Shown here in pieces: positions 1-6,914 of a DNA stretch of 42,106 bases. Position 1 is the first letter of the stretch, and each line of letters starts with the position of its first letter. Source of the DNA: an uncultured Collinsella sp. (lineage in GTDB: Bacteria; Actinomycetota; Coriobacteriia; Coriobacteriales; Coriobacteriaceae); NCBI GenBank assembly GCA_934643145.1, contig CAKUBM010000018.1:1-42106 (forward strand). Reading direction: 5' to 3'. Both the position numbers and the translations under genes were made by a program. Below the pieces are notes generated by a model. That model did no database searches, was not told the DNA's origin, and saw nothing but the letters and a program-made list of their open reading frames with translations.

Positions 1-1221
1 GACGGCGGCGCGGGTGCGCTCGTCGGCGGCAGAGAGCGCGGCGTCCTCCAGCTTGGCGCGGATGAACAGGTCCTCGGCGGCGTTTTGGTCAAGGCCGCGG
101 CAGGCGAGGTAGAACAGCTGCTCGTCGCGGACATGGCCGATGGTGGCGCCGTGGTTGCCGGCGACGTCGTCCTCGTCGCACAGGATGACGGGGACGGTCT
201 TGTTGTCGACACCCTTGTTGGCAAGCAGCACGGTCTCGCGCTCGGTGCCGGTTGCGCCCTTGCAACCGTGTACGAGGTCGATGGTGCCGCGGTAGACTTT
301 CTTGGACGTGCCGGTCAGCACGCCGTTGGCGTCGATCTCGCACTCGGTCTTACGGCCGCGGTGGCGCAGTTCGTAGTTAAAGTCGCGCACCTGCTCGCGA
401 GCGCCCAGGTAATCAGTGCCGATAGTGACCTTGGCGGTGTCGCCCAGCAGGTCGCCGGCAAGGCCGGTGGCGCTGGCGCCGGCACCCAGAACAGTGTGCT
501 GCACGTTGACGCGAGCGCCCTCGTCCAAAAACAGACCTGTGTCGTCGAGTGCGATCCAGCTATCGTCGAGCGTCTGCGTGCAGGTCACATTGACGGTGGC
601 GTATTCGTGGGCGCACACGCGCAGTACGGAGCCCACGACGCCCTCGCCTGCAACGGGAGAGTCCAGGGCGATGTGCAGGTCGAGCGTGGCCTGCGGACGG
701 GCGACGACGTCGATAGCGGCAATCGCAGCCGCTGCGTCGACGCCGCTCACGCGAATGGTAGCCGTGGCGTGCTTATATGCGGGCACATCGATGACGATGC
801 GCTTAGTGGCGTGGTCGGCCAGGTAGGCGTAGGCGGCCTCGCCCATGCCAGTTTCGAAGGCCTCGGCGGGGGAGAGCTCCTCCTCGAGCTTGATGGCTCC
901 GGCCTGGTAGACGGAGGTTGCGGGCACGTCGAGCTCCGTCTCGGGGGTGATGCGGGCGCGATCGGCGGCATCGCCGGGGGCGGAGGCGCGGCGCTCGGGG
1001 AAGCGTTCGGCCATGGCATCCATAGCGTTGTCGAACGCGTCGTCCGCGCCGAGGAGCTGCTTGTCCAGGCCCTCGACCTCCACGGCCTCGGCAGGAGCGG
1101 TGGCAAGCTCGTTCGAAAGCTCGAGCTTGGTCTGGTTCATCTTCAGCCAGCCCCAGGTAGCTGCGGGCATCGCATTGACCTGCTCAAGCGTGGTAGCAGC
1201 GGTGTTCGTGGTCTGTTCCAT
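1..1221 (-). CDS. sufD: Fe-S cluster assembly scaffold protein SufD (partial)
   Basis: SufD partners SufB and SufC in the cytosolic SufBC2D scaffold that builds iron-sulfur clusters. The minus frame stays open from the ATG at 1221 to base 1, so about 407 codons are visible and the C-terminus lies outside the window. The N-terminal half is a variable helical region. The second half has the SufB/SufD beta-helix character, with the conserved stretch DEDDVAGNHGATIG followed by DEQLFYLACRGL near the end. The sufB stop and this ATG share one base (TAATG), which indicates translational coupling. Order and strand match a sufCBD operon. Confidence 0.92.
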   Translation of the reverse strand, partial: MEQTTNTAATTLEQVNAMPAATWGWLKMNQTKLELSNELATAPAEAVEVEGLDKQLLGADDAFDNAMDAMAERFPERRASAPGDAADRARITPETELDVPATSVYQAGAIKLEEELSPAEAFETGMGEAAYAYLADHATKRIVIDVPAYKHATATIRVSGVDAAAAIAAIDVVARPQATLDLHIALDSPVAGEGVVGSVLRVCAHEYATVNVTCTQTLDDSWIALDDTGLFLDEGARVNVQHTVLGAGASATGLAGDLLGDTAKVTIGTDYLGAREQVRDFNYELRHRGRKTECEIDANGVLTGTSKKVYRGTIDLVHGCKGATGTERETVLLANKGVDNKTVPVILCDEDDVAGNHGATIGHVRDEQLFYLACRGLDQNAAEDLFIRAKLEDAALSAADERTRAAV

Positions 1222-2633
1222 TATCCGATCGCTCCTTCCATCTCGAGTTTGATCAGGTTGTTCATCTCGACGGCGTACTCAAGCGGCAGCTCCTTGGAGA
1301 CCGGGTTGGCAAAGCCGTTGACGATCATGGTGCGGGCCTCTTCCTCCGAGATGCCGCGGCTCATCAGGTAGAACACCTTGTCGTCGCCGATGCGGCCGAT
1401 GGTGGCCTCGTGGCCGATATCGACGTTCTTGGCGCGGATGTCCATGGCGGGGATGGTGTCGGAGCGGCTCTGGTCGTCGAGCATCAGCGACTGGCAGCTC
1501 ACGGTTGCCTTGGAGCCCTCGGCCTTGGGCGTGGCCACGATGGAGCTGCGGAAGGTCTGGATGCCGCCGCTCTTGGAGATGCCCTTGGTCTCGACGGTCG
1601 CCGAGGTATCGGGCGCATTGAGCACGACCTTGCAGCCGGTGTCGAGGTTCTGGCCGGCGCCGGCAAAGGTGATGCCGGTAAAGCTCGAGCGGGCGCGGCG
1701 GCCGTTGAGCACGCTCATGGGGTAGAGGTAACCCACGTGGCTGCCGAAGGAACCACTGATCCACTCGATGTCGCCGTCCTCGTCCACGCGTGCACGCTTG
1801 GTGTTGAGGTTGTACATGTTCTTGGACCAGTTCTCGATGGTCGAGTAGCGCAGGTGCGCACGCTTGCCCACAAAGAGCTCGACGGCGCCGGCGTGGAGGT
1901 TGGCCACGTTGTACTTGGGCGCGGAGCAACCCTCGATAAAGTGCAGGTCGGCATCGTCCTCGACGACGATGAGTGTGTGCTCAAACTGGCCGGCACCCTT
2001 GGCGTTAAGACGGAAGTAGCTCTGCAGCGGGAAGTCGAGCTTGGTGCCCTTGGGCACGTAGACAAACGAGCCGCCCGACCACACGGCGCCGTGCAGGGCC
2101 GCAAACTTGTGGTCGGTGGGCGGGATGAGCGTCATAAACTTCTCGTGGATGAGCGGCTCCCACTGCGGGTCGTGCAGGGCCTCCTCGATACCGGAATAGA
2201 CGATGCCCATCTTGGACGCGGTGTCCTGCATGTTGTGGTAGACCAGCTCGGAGTCGTACTGCGCGCCGACGCCCGCCAGGTAGCTGCGCTCGGCCTCGGG
2301 GATACCCAGGCGCTCAAAGGTGTTCTTGATGTCGTCGGGCACCGACTCCCAGTCGTGCTTTTGGTCGGTATTGGGCTTGACGTAGGTGACGATGTTGTCC
2401 ATGTCCAGGCCCTCGATGGAGGGGCCCCACGTCGGATCCGGGAAGCGGTTAAAGATCTCGAGGGACTTGAGGCGCAGGTCGAGCATCCACTGCGGCTCGT
2501 CCTTCTTGGCGCTGATCTCGCGCACGATGTCGGGCGTGATGCCGGCGTCGAGGCGCTCGAATCCCTCCTCGCCATAGGTGAAGTCGTAGAGGCTGCGGTC
2601 GATGTCCGCGACCTCGGTGCGGTTCTTGGTCAT
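1221..2633 (-). CDS. sufB: Fe-S cluster assembly protein SufB
   Basis: SufB is the main scaffold subunit of the SufBC2D complex. The 470-residue product has the usual family length. It shows the SufB core, including HGAVWSGGSFVYVPKG, the stretch FIEGCSAPKYNVANLHAGAV that carries a conserved cysteine, and the C-terminal MSRGISEEEARTMIVNGF. The start is an ATG twelve bases after the sufC stop, preceded by a purine-rich sequence. The gene overlaps sufD by one base. Nothing appears disrupted, and GC-rich codon use matches the flanking suf genes. Confidence 0.97.
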   Translation of the reverse strand: MTKNRTEVADIDRSLYDFTYGEEGFERLDAGITPDIVREISAKKDEPQWMLDLRLKSLEIFNRFPDPTWGPSIEGLDMDNIVTYVKPNTDQKHDWESVPDDIKNTFERLGIPEAERSYLAGVGAQYDSELVYHNMQDTASKMGIVYSGIEEALHDPQWEPLIHEKFMTLIPPTDHKFAALHGAVWSGGSFVYVPKGTKLDFPLQSYFRLNAKGAGQFEHTLIVVEDDADLHFIEGCSAPKYNVANLHAGAVELFVGKRAHLRYSTIENWSKNMYNLNTKRARVDEDGDIEWISGSFGSHVGYLYPMSVLNGRRARSSFTGITFAGAGQNLDTGCKVVLNAPDTSATVETKGISKSGGIQTFRSSIVATPKAEGSKATVSCQSLMLDDQSRSDTIPAMDIRAKNVDIGHEATIGRIGDDKVFYLMSRGISEEEARTMIVNGFANPVSKELPLEYAVEMNNLIKLEMEGAIG

Positions 2634-2645
2634 TGCGTCGCCCCT

Positions 2646-3446
2646 TTACGCCTGCTGCTCGGCAGCGGCGGCCTCGGCCTGGGCGCGCTGCTCGGCGGCC
2701 TCGCGCTCGAAGGTCTCAAAGCCGTTCTTGTCGATCCAGGGGATGAGCGAGGCGTCGTCCTCGCGCACGATGTGGCCCTTAACCATAACGTGGACGCGGT
2801 CGACATCCAGGTGCTCCAGGATGCGCGTGTTGTGCGTGATGATGAGCATGGAGCCGTCGCAGCTCTTGCGGTAGGCGTCCATGCCGTGGCTGACGGTGGA
2901 AAGCGCGTCGACGTCCAGGCCGGAGTCGGTCTCGTCGAGGATAGCGAGCTTGGGCTGCAGCAGCAGGAGCTGGAGCATCTCGACCTTCTTCTTCTCGCCG
3001 CCCGAGAAGCCCACGCCCAGCTCGCGGTTGAGGTAGGCGGTGTCCATGTTGAGCTCGGCCGCGAGCTCCTTCACACGGCGGCGGAACTCCTTGCCCTTCA
3101 TCTCCAGGCCGGGACGGCCGGCGATGCTGGCGCGCAAAAAGCTCGACAGCGGCACGCCCGGGATTTCGACCGGCGCCTGGAAGCTCAGGAACAGACCGGC
3201 GCGCGAGCGCTTGTCGGTGGTGAGCTCGGTGATGTCCTGGCCGTCAAAGACGATGCGGCCGTCGTTGACCGTATAGACGGGGTCGCCCATGACCAGGTGG
3301 CCGAGGGTGGACTTACCAGCGCCGTTGGGGCCCATCAGCACGTGGGTCTCGCCGGCGGCGACGTTAAGGTTGACGTTGTGGAGGATCGTCTTCTCGTCCA
3401 CGGAGGCGGTCAGACCCTCGATGGAAAGCAGCGGATTTGCGCTCAT
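2646..3446 (-). CDS. sufC: Fe-S cluster assembly ATPase SufC
   Basis: SufC is the soluble ABC-type ATPase that drives the SufBD scaffold. The 266-residue product has Walker A GPNGAGKS (residues 39-46), the ABC signature FSGGE (147-151) and Walker B LAILDE (167-172). The frame stays open ten codons further upstream, but the ATG at 3446 is preferred because it follows the ribosome-binding sequence GAGAGGGA at good spacing and gives the usual SufC N-terminus. It is the first gene of the minus-strand suf operon, and a divergent Rrf2 regulator lies about 220 bp upstream. Confidence 0.96.
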   Translation of the reverse strand: MSANPLLSIEGLTASVDEKTILHNVNLNVAAGETHVLMGPNGAGKSTLGHLVMGDPVYTVNDGRIVFDGQDITELTTDKRSRAGLFLSFQAPVEIPGVPLSSFLRASIAGRPGLEMKGKEFRRRVKELAAELNMDTAYLNRELGVGFSGGEKKKVEMLQLLLLQPKLAILDETDSGLDVDALSTVSHGMDAYRKSCDGSMLIITHNTRILEHLDVDRVHVMVKGHIVREDDASLIPWIDKNGFETFEREAAEQRAQAEAAAAEQQA

Positions 3447-3510
3447 GCTGTCCCTCTCTGTATATTGTGTACTCATAGGTGTACTAAACCCTAGGAATCT
3501 TCTCGGAATA

Positions 3511-3538
3511 AAGTTACTATGGGTTCGGCGTTAGTCAA
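3511..3538 (-). promoter_or_regulatory. candidate suf operon promoter
   Basis: On the minus strand, TTGACT (3538-3533) and TAACTT (3516-3511) are separated by 16 bp, a reasonable -35 but a weak -10 hexamer, about 65 bp upstream of the sufC ATG. It lies between sufC and the operator array at 3576-3650, so a regulator bound there would sit just upstream of this promoter. The call is by eye only. Confidence 0.35.
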
Positions 3539-3575
3539 GGGAAAACCCGACTAATCCACTCGACTTTTCAAATTG

Positions 3576-3650
3576 TGGGACAAAAATACCTGTTGTGTTT
3601 GTTCCACTTACTTAAGATTTGGGACAAATGCTCCTGGTTATTTTGTCCCA
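3576..3650. promoter_or_regulatory. four-half-site operator array between sufC and the Rrf2 gene
   Basis: Two inverted repeats of the form TGGGACAAA-N13-TTTGTyCCA lie at 3576-3606 and 3620-3650. All four 9-bp half-sites start exactly 22 bp apart (3576, 3598, 3620, 3642) in alternating orientation, that is, two helical turns per step. Three half-sites are identical and one (TTTGTTCCA) differs by one base. Rrf2-family proteins such as IscR and SufR regulate Fe-S genes from such intergenic positions. Binding by the adjacent Rrf2 protein, giving autoregulation and suf control, is inferred. Confidence 0.7.
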
Positions 3651-3668
3651 GGCGATGGGAGGGTAGGT

Positions 3669-4100
3669 ATGCTCATTTCTTCTAAGGGCCGCTATGCCCT
3701 CCGATTGATGATCTATATCGCGGCGCTGGGCGACGCCGAGGGTAAGATTGCCCTGCGCGAGGTGGCCGACCGCGAGCATATTTCGCAAAAGTATTTGGAA
3801 CAGCTGGTCCGTCCGCTTTTGAAGGCGGGCCTGCTCAAGAGCGTGCGTGGCAAGGGCGGCGGCTACATGATGGCCAAGGACCCGGCCGAGGTGCGCGCCG
3901 GCGACATCCTGCGCGCCGTCGAGGGCAGCACGGCGCCTGTGGCGTGTGACGGCATCGACAACAGCTGCACCCGCAGCGACCTGTGCTCCACGGTCAAGTT
4001 CTGGCGCGGCCTGGACGACGTGATCGAAAAGTACGTCGACGGCGTGACGCTGGCCGACCTAGCTACCGTCCCCGAGATCAACTTCGACATCAAACTGTAG
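3669..4100 (+). CDS. Rrf2/IscR-family transcriptional regulator
   Basis: This 143-residue protein has the Rrf2 winged-helix layout: MLISSKGRYALRLMIYIA at the start, a recognition region around HISQKYLEQLVRPLLKAGLL, and the wing GKGGGYMMAKDP (residues 61-72). Three cysteines, C93, C100 and C106, fit the cluster-ligand region of Fe-S-sensing Rrf2 proteins. An upstream in-frame ATG at 3573 exists, but the ATG at 3669 follows GGGAGGG and gives the standard N-terminus. It is divergent from sufCBD, so a role as the suf regulator is likely by context. It is followed nine bases later by the mntA-like gene. Confidence 0.9.
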   Translation: MLISSKGRYALRLMIYIAALGDAEGKIALREVADREHISQKYLEQLVRPLLKAGLLKSVRGKGGGYMMAKDPAEVRAGDILRAVEGSTAPVACDGIDNSCTRSDLCSTVKFWRGLDDVIEKYVDGVTLADLATVPEINFDIKL

Positions 4101-4109
4101 GGCGAACAC

Positions 4110-4397
4110 ATGGCTTCTCTCGATAGTGTTTACCAGCAGATTGTGTCGTTTGCTCGGGAATGCGATGCCGAAAGGGTCGTGCTCTTTGGGTCTCGCGCTC
4201 GAGGCGACAACTTGCCTAAGAGCGATATTGATATTGCTGTAGCGGGCTGTCGGGATTTCGGTCGTTTTTCATATTTGATTGAGGAACATCTTGATACTCT
4301 TTTAGATGTGGACGTCGTCAATCTTAATGAGTCTTTATCGCAGCAATTGCTCTACGAAATTGCCAGGGATGGTGTGATTCTGTATGAAAAAATATGA
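4110..4397 (+). CDS. mntA: MntA-like minimal nucleotidyltransferase (antitoxin)
   Basis: The 95-residue protein is a minimal DNA-polymerase-beta-type nucleotidyltransferase. The catalytic signature is complete: G27-S28 in VLFGSRARG and the paired aspartates D39 and D41 in SDIDIAV. In characterised MntA/HepT systems this enzyme AMPylates a tyrosine of the HEPN toxin and silences it. It overlaps the next gene by 14 bases, as expected for a coupled pair. It begins nine bases after the Rrf2 gene with only a weak ribosome-binding site, so it may be co-transcribed from the Rrf2 promoter. Confidence 0.85.
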   Translation: MASLDSVYQQIVSFARECDAERVVLFGSRARGDNLPKSDIDIAVAGCRDFGRFSYLIEEHLDTLLDVDVVNLNESLSQQLLYEIARDGVILYEKI

Positions 4398-4803
4398 GAA
4401 CTTTGCCAGTGCCTTGGCGAACCTTGAGGATGCGCCCAATCAGGATCTTAATAACGATTTTGTCCAGAGTGGTTTGATCAATAAGTTTAACTTGCAGTTT
4501 GAGTTGAGCTGGAAGCTCCTCAAGCGTTTGCTTGAGTATGAGGGCGCGACGCTTGCTGCGTCGGGCTCTCCTCGTGCCATCTTGAAAGAAGCCTACCGGT
4601 TCTATGACTTTATTGATGAGGCCGCTTGGCTGGATATGCTCAGAGACCGCAATACGAACGTCCATATCTACGACAACAAGCTTGCTCAAGATTTGATTCA
4701 GCGTATCTTGAACATCTATATCCCTGCTTTTTGCCAGTTGAGGGACGGGCTGATGGAGCGTTACGGCGAGCTTCTGTTGGCGCCTGACGACCAGTTCGTT
4801 TAA
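4384..4803 (+). CDS. hepT: HepT-like HEPN protein (toxin / nucleotidyltransferase substrate-binding protein)
   Basis: This 139-residue all-helical protein belongs to the HI0074/HepT group. It carries the HEPN RNase motif R-X4-H-X-Y as R89-N-T-N-V-H94-I-Y96. In the studied MntA/HepT systems the arginine and histidine form the RNase site and the tyrosine is the residue AMPylated by MntA. All three are present, so the pair looks intact. The 14-base overlap with the upstream gene supports coupled expression. The function as a type VII toxin is inferred from family knowledge. Confidence 0.85.
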   Translation: MKKYENFASALANLEDAPNQDLNNDFVQSGLINKFNLQFELSWKLLKRLLEYEGATLAASGSPRAILKEAYRFYDFIDEAAWLDMLRDRNTNVHIYDNKLAQDLIQRILNIYIPAFCQLRDGLMERYGELLLAPDDQFV

Positions 4804-4846
4804 TTCCTTAAGATTTCGCGGAGGGTTGTTGCCGTTTGCCGAGTCG

Positions 4847-4860
4847 TTGTTGTGCAACAA
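4847..4860. repeat. short inverted repeat upstream of the surface-protein gene
   Basis: TTGTTG-TG-CAACAA is a 6-bp inverted repeat with a 2-bp centre, about 70 bp upstream of the gene at 4931. Its core GTTGTGCAAC recurs at 6781-6790, upstream of the next gene. It may be an operator half-overlapping a weak promoter (TTGTGC 4850-4855 and TAATAC about 16 bp on). The role is inferred. Confidence 0.35.
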
Positions 4861-4930
4861 GCGGGGAGCTGTAATACTGAATCTATCTTTGCAAACTGCA
4901 CTTTAACTACACCAATGCAGGGAGGATCTT

Positions 4931-6715
4931 ATGCAGCCCAAGCATTCCGCTATTGTGGCGGGACTGACGTTGGCACTTTCGTTTGGCACCGTTACCGCGC
5001 CGGCGCCCGCTGCTGCCGAGGAGCCCACACCGGGCGTCGCCTCGGATGCCACCGATATCGATAAGGGTCTCTACACCCAGCAGTCCTTCTCGGGCGTGCT
5101 GAGGTCGGTTCAGGGCGTTTCGTTTGTCAACGTCACCCCCGAGATGAAGTACTTTACCAAGTACGAGAGCCATGGCAACTACAACCAGGGCTTTTCGTAT
5201 GGTGACGGCTATAACGCGCTGGGCTATTACCAGTTCGATCGCCGCTGGTCGCTCATTCCGTTTATGAAGCAGGCCTACAACTACAATCCCGATAAATACA
5301 GCATGCTCAAGGATGCGATTGATCGCGGGAGCGAGATTTCCAACGCGAGCAATGCCATGTACGAGAACGGTCAGCTCACTGAGCTGGGCCGTATCGCGCA
5401 AGAGGCTTTCCAGGGTGCTTACAATACCGACCCTGCTGAGTTCTCGGCGCTTCAGGATGCCTATGCGTACAACTCCTACTATGCGGTGACCGAGGCTTGG
5501 CTCAAGAGTGGCCTGGGCATTGATATTTCCGGTCGCGCCGATTGCGTCAAGGGCATGGTCTGGAGCATCACCAACATGTGCGGTACCGGTGGCTGCAGGG
5601 ACTTCTTCCGTTGGGCGAATCTTTCCAATGATATGTCCGACCGCGAGTTTGTGACGGCACTTGCCAACAGCGTGGTCAATAACGTCGCGACCAAGTTTTC
5701 GAGCCAGCCCCAGTATCATGAGGGCTGGAAGAACCGCTACCGCAACGAGCTGAAGGACTGCTTGGTTTATATCGCCGAGGACGAAGCTGCCTCGACGCCC
5801 TCGACGCCTGCGGAGCCCGAGTCCACGCCGGCGCCTGCGCCGACGCCTGATTCGAATGACAACTCGAGTGACGATTCCAACGATGACAGGATGGATGCGC
5901 CCTCGACCGATGCTGACAGCAATGGTTCTGCTGGTGGCACTACCAACGACGGGTCTACCTCGAACGGCTCTGCTGCGGGCGATTCGTCTTCAAGCTCTGC
6001 CGGCAATACGGACGGCGCCGCTTCTGGTTCGACCGGCGCAGGCTCATCTGACTCTTCCACCGGTTCGAGCGATTCTTCCGCCGATACCGGTTCTAACAAT
6101 GACTCTAACTCTGGCGTAGCTTCTGATTCCGGTGTTTCCAAGGACGACTCGAACAAGGAGACGGACGCGCCCGTTGTTTCGACGGACAAGAAGCCCTCTT
6201 TCGCCGTGCAGCTTGGCTCCACGCTGGGCTCTTCGCTGATGGCTGGCGTAAGCAGCTCGTCTCCTGACAAGAACAATTCTGTTCAGGTTACTGCGACGCA
6301 GACCACGGTCGCGAAGGATGAATCTAAGGAGAAAGATTCCGAGAAGTCCGAAACGGAGAAGGACGGCAAGTCCGATCAGAAGAAGGACGAGGGTAAGAAG
6401 TCTGAATCTGAGGAGAAGGACGAGAGCAAGGGCAAGACCGAGGACGGAAAGCAGCAGGGCGAGGACAGCGGTAAGGGCAATACCGATGGCCAGGTCCAGG
6501 AGCAAAATGACTCCAAGACGGTGACCACTACAACCACTACGACTACGACGACTAAGTCCTCGGGTGGCAATATGCCCAAGACGGGCGATCTGATCGTTAT
6601 GGCGAGCCTTGCCAGCGCGAGTTTGGCGACGCTCGGCGCTACGTCTATCGTGAGCGGCAAGCATAAGCTCGATCGCCAGAAAAAGGATTCGGCTGAGGAT
6701 GGCTCCGAGGAGTAA
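4931..6715 (+). CDS. sortase-anchored surface protein with lysozyme-like N-terminal domain
   Basis: The 594-residue product has a signal peptide (cut near residue 29, after AAA). A domain of about 250 residues follows, with ESHG, GYYQFD and a cysteine-containing stretch; the E-S-x-G and GYYQ spacing resembles lysozyme/transglycosylase-type hydrolases, but I cannot name the family. Next come a Pro/Ser/Asp/Thr-rich linker, a Lys/Glu-rich segment and a threonine run. The C-terminal sorting signal is MPKTG (548-552), a hydrophobic segment and an unusually long charged tail. The ATG follows GGAGG at good spacing. It is probably wall-anchored and may act on peptidoglycan (inferred). Confidence 0.75.
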   Translation: MQPKHSAIVAGLTLALSFGTVTAPAPAAAEEPTPGVASDATDIDKGLYTQQSFSGVLRSVQGVSFVNVTPEMKYFTKYESHGNYNQGFSYGDGYNALGYYQFDRRWSLIPFMKQAYNYNPDKYSMLKDAIDRGSEISNASNAMYENGQLTELGRIAQEAFQGAYNTDPAEFSALQDAYAYNSYYAVTEAWLKSGLGIDISGRADCVKGMVWSITNMCGTGGCRDFFRWANLSNDMSDREFVTALANSVVNNVATKFSSQPQYHEGWKNRYRNELKDCLVYIAEDEAASTPSTPAEPESTPAPAPTPDSNDNSSDDSNDDRMDAPSTDADSNGSAGGTTNDGSTSNGSAAGDSSSSSAGNTDGAASGSTGAGSSDSSTGSSDSSADTGSNNDSNSGVASDSGVSKDDSNKETDAPVVSTDKKPSFAVQLGSTLGSSLMAGVSSSSPDKNNSVQVTATQTTVAKDESKEKDSEKSETEKDGKSDQKKDEGKKSESEEKDESKGKTEDGKQQGEDSGKGNTDGQVQEQNDSKTVTTTTTTTTTTKSSGGNMPKTGDLIVMASLASASLATLGATSIVSGKHKLDRQKKDSAEDGSEE

Positions 6716-6746
6716 TCTCTCAGATCGTTTTCAATAGAGTTAGTGC

Positions 6747-6780
6747 GGGGTCCGGTGCGGTTACATCGGGCCCCATTTTT
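6747..6780 (+). terminator. intrinsic terminator after the surface-protein gene
   Basis: GGGGTCCG (6747-6754) pairs with CGGGCCCC (6767-6774) with one G-U wobble, and the stem is followed by ATTTTT. It lies about 30 bases after the stop codon and is a classic Rho-independent terminator. Confidence 0.85.
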
Positions 6781-6790
6781 GTTGTGCAAC
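6781..6790. repeat. second copy of the GTTGTGCAAC motif
   Basis: GTTGTGCAAC occurs directly after the terminator and about 125 bp upstream of the GTG start at 6915. The same ten bases lie at 4849-4858 ahead of the previous gene. A shared operator is possible, but two copies could also be chance. Confidence 0.25.
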
Positions 6791-6914
6791 GATTTGTTAT
6801 GCCCCCTCGTGGCGTTTATTGCTACCGTTGGGCGAAATGTCGGTACGACAACATCATTGAGTTCCTACTCCTCGATACAATGGGCACCGTGCTGCGTTGT
6901 AGGGAGAATTTACG

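Noticed and set aside
85..3494. Long plus-strand open frames opposite sufD, sufB and sufC (e.g. 85-1371 and 1410-3494).
   Set aside because: They are antisense shadows of GC-rich suf genes, with Val/Gly/Ala-rich, low-information products, and no ribosome-binding sites.
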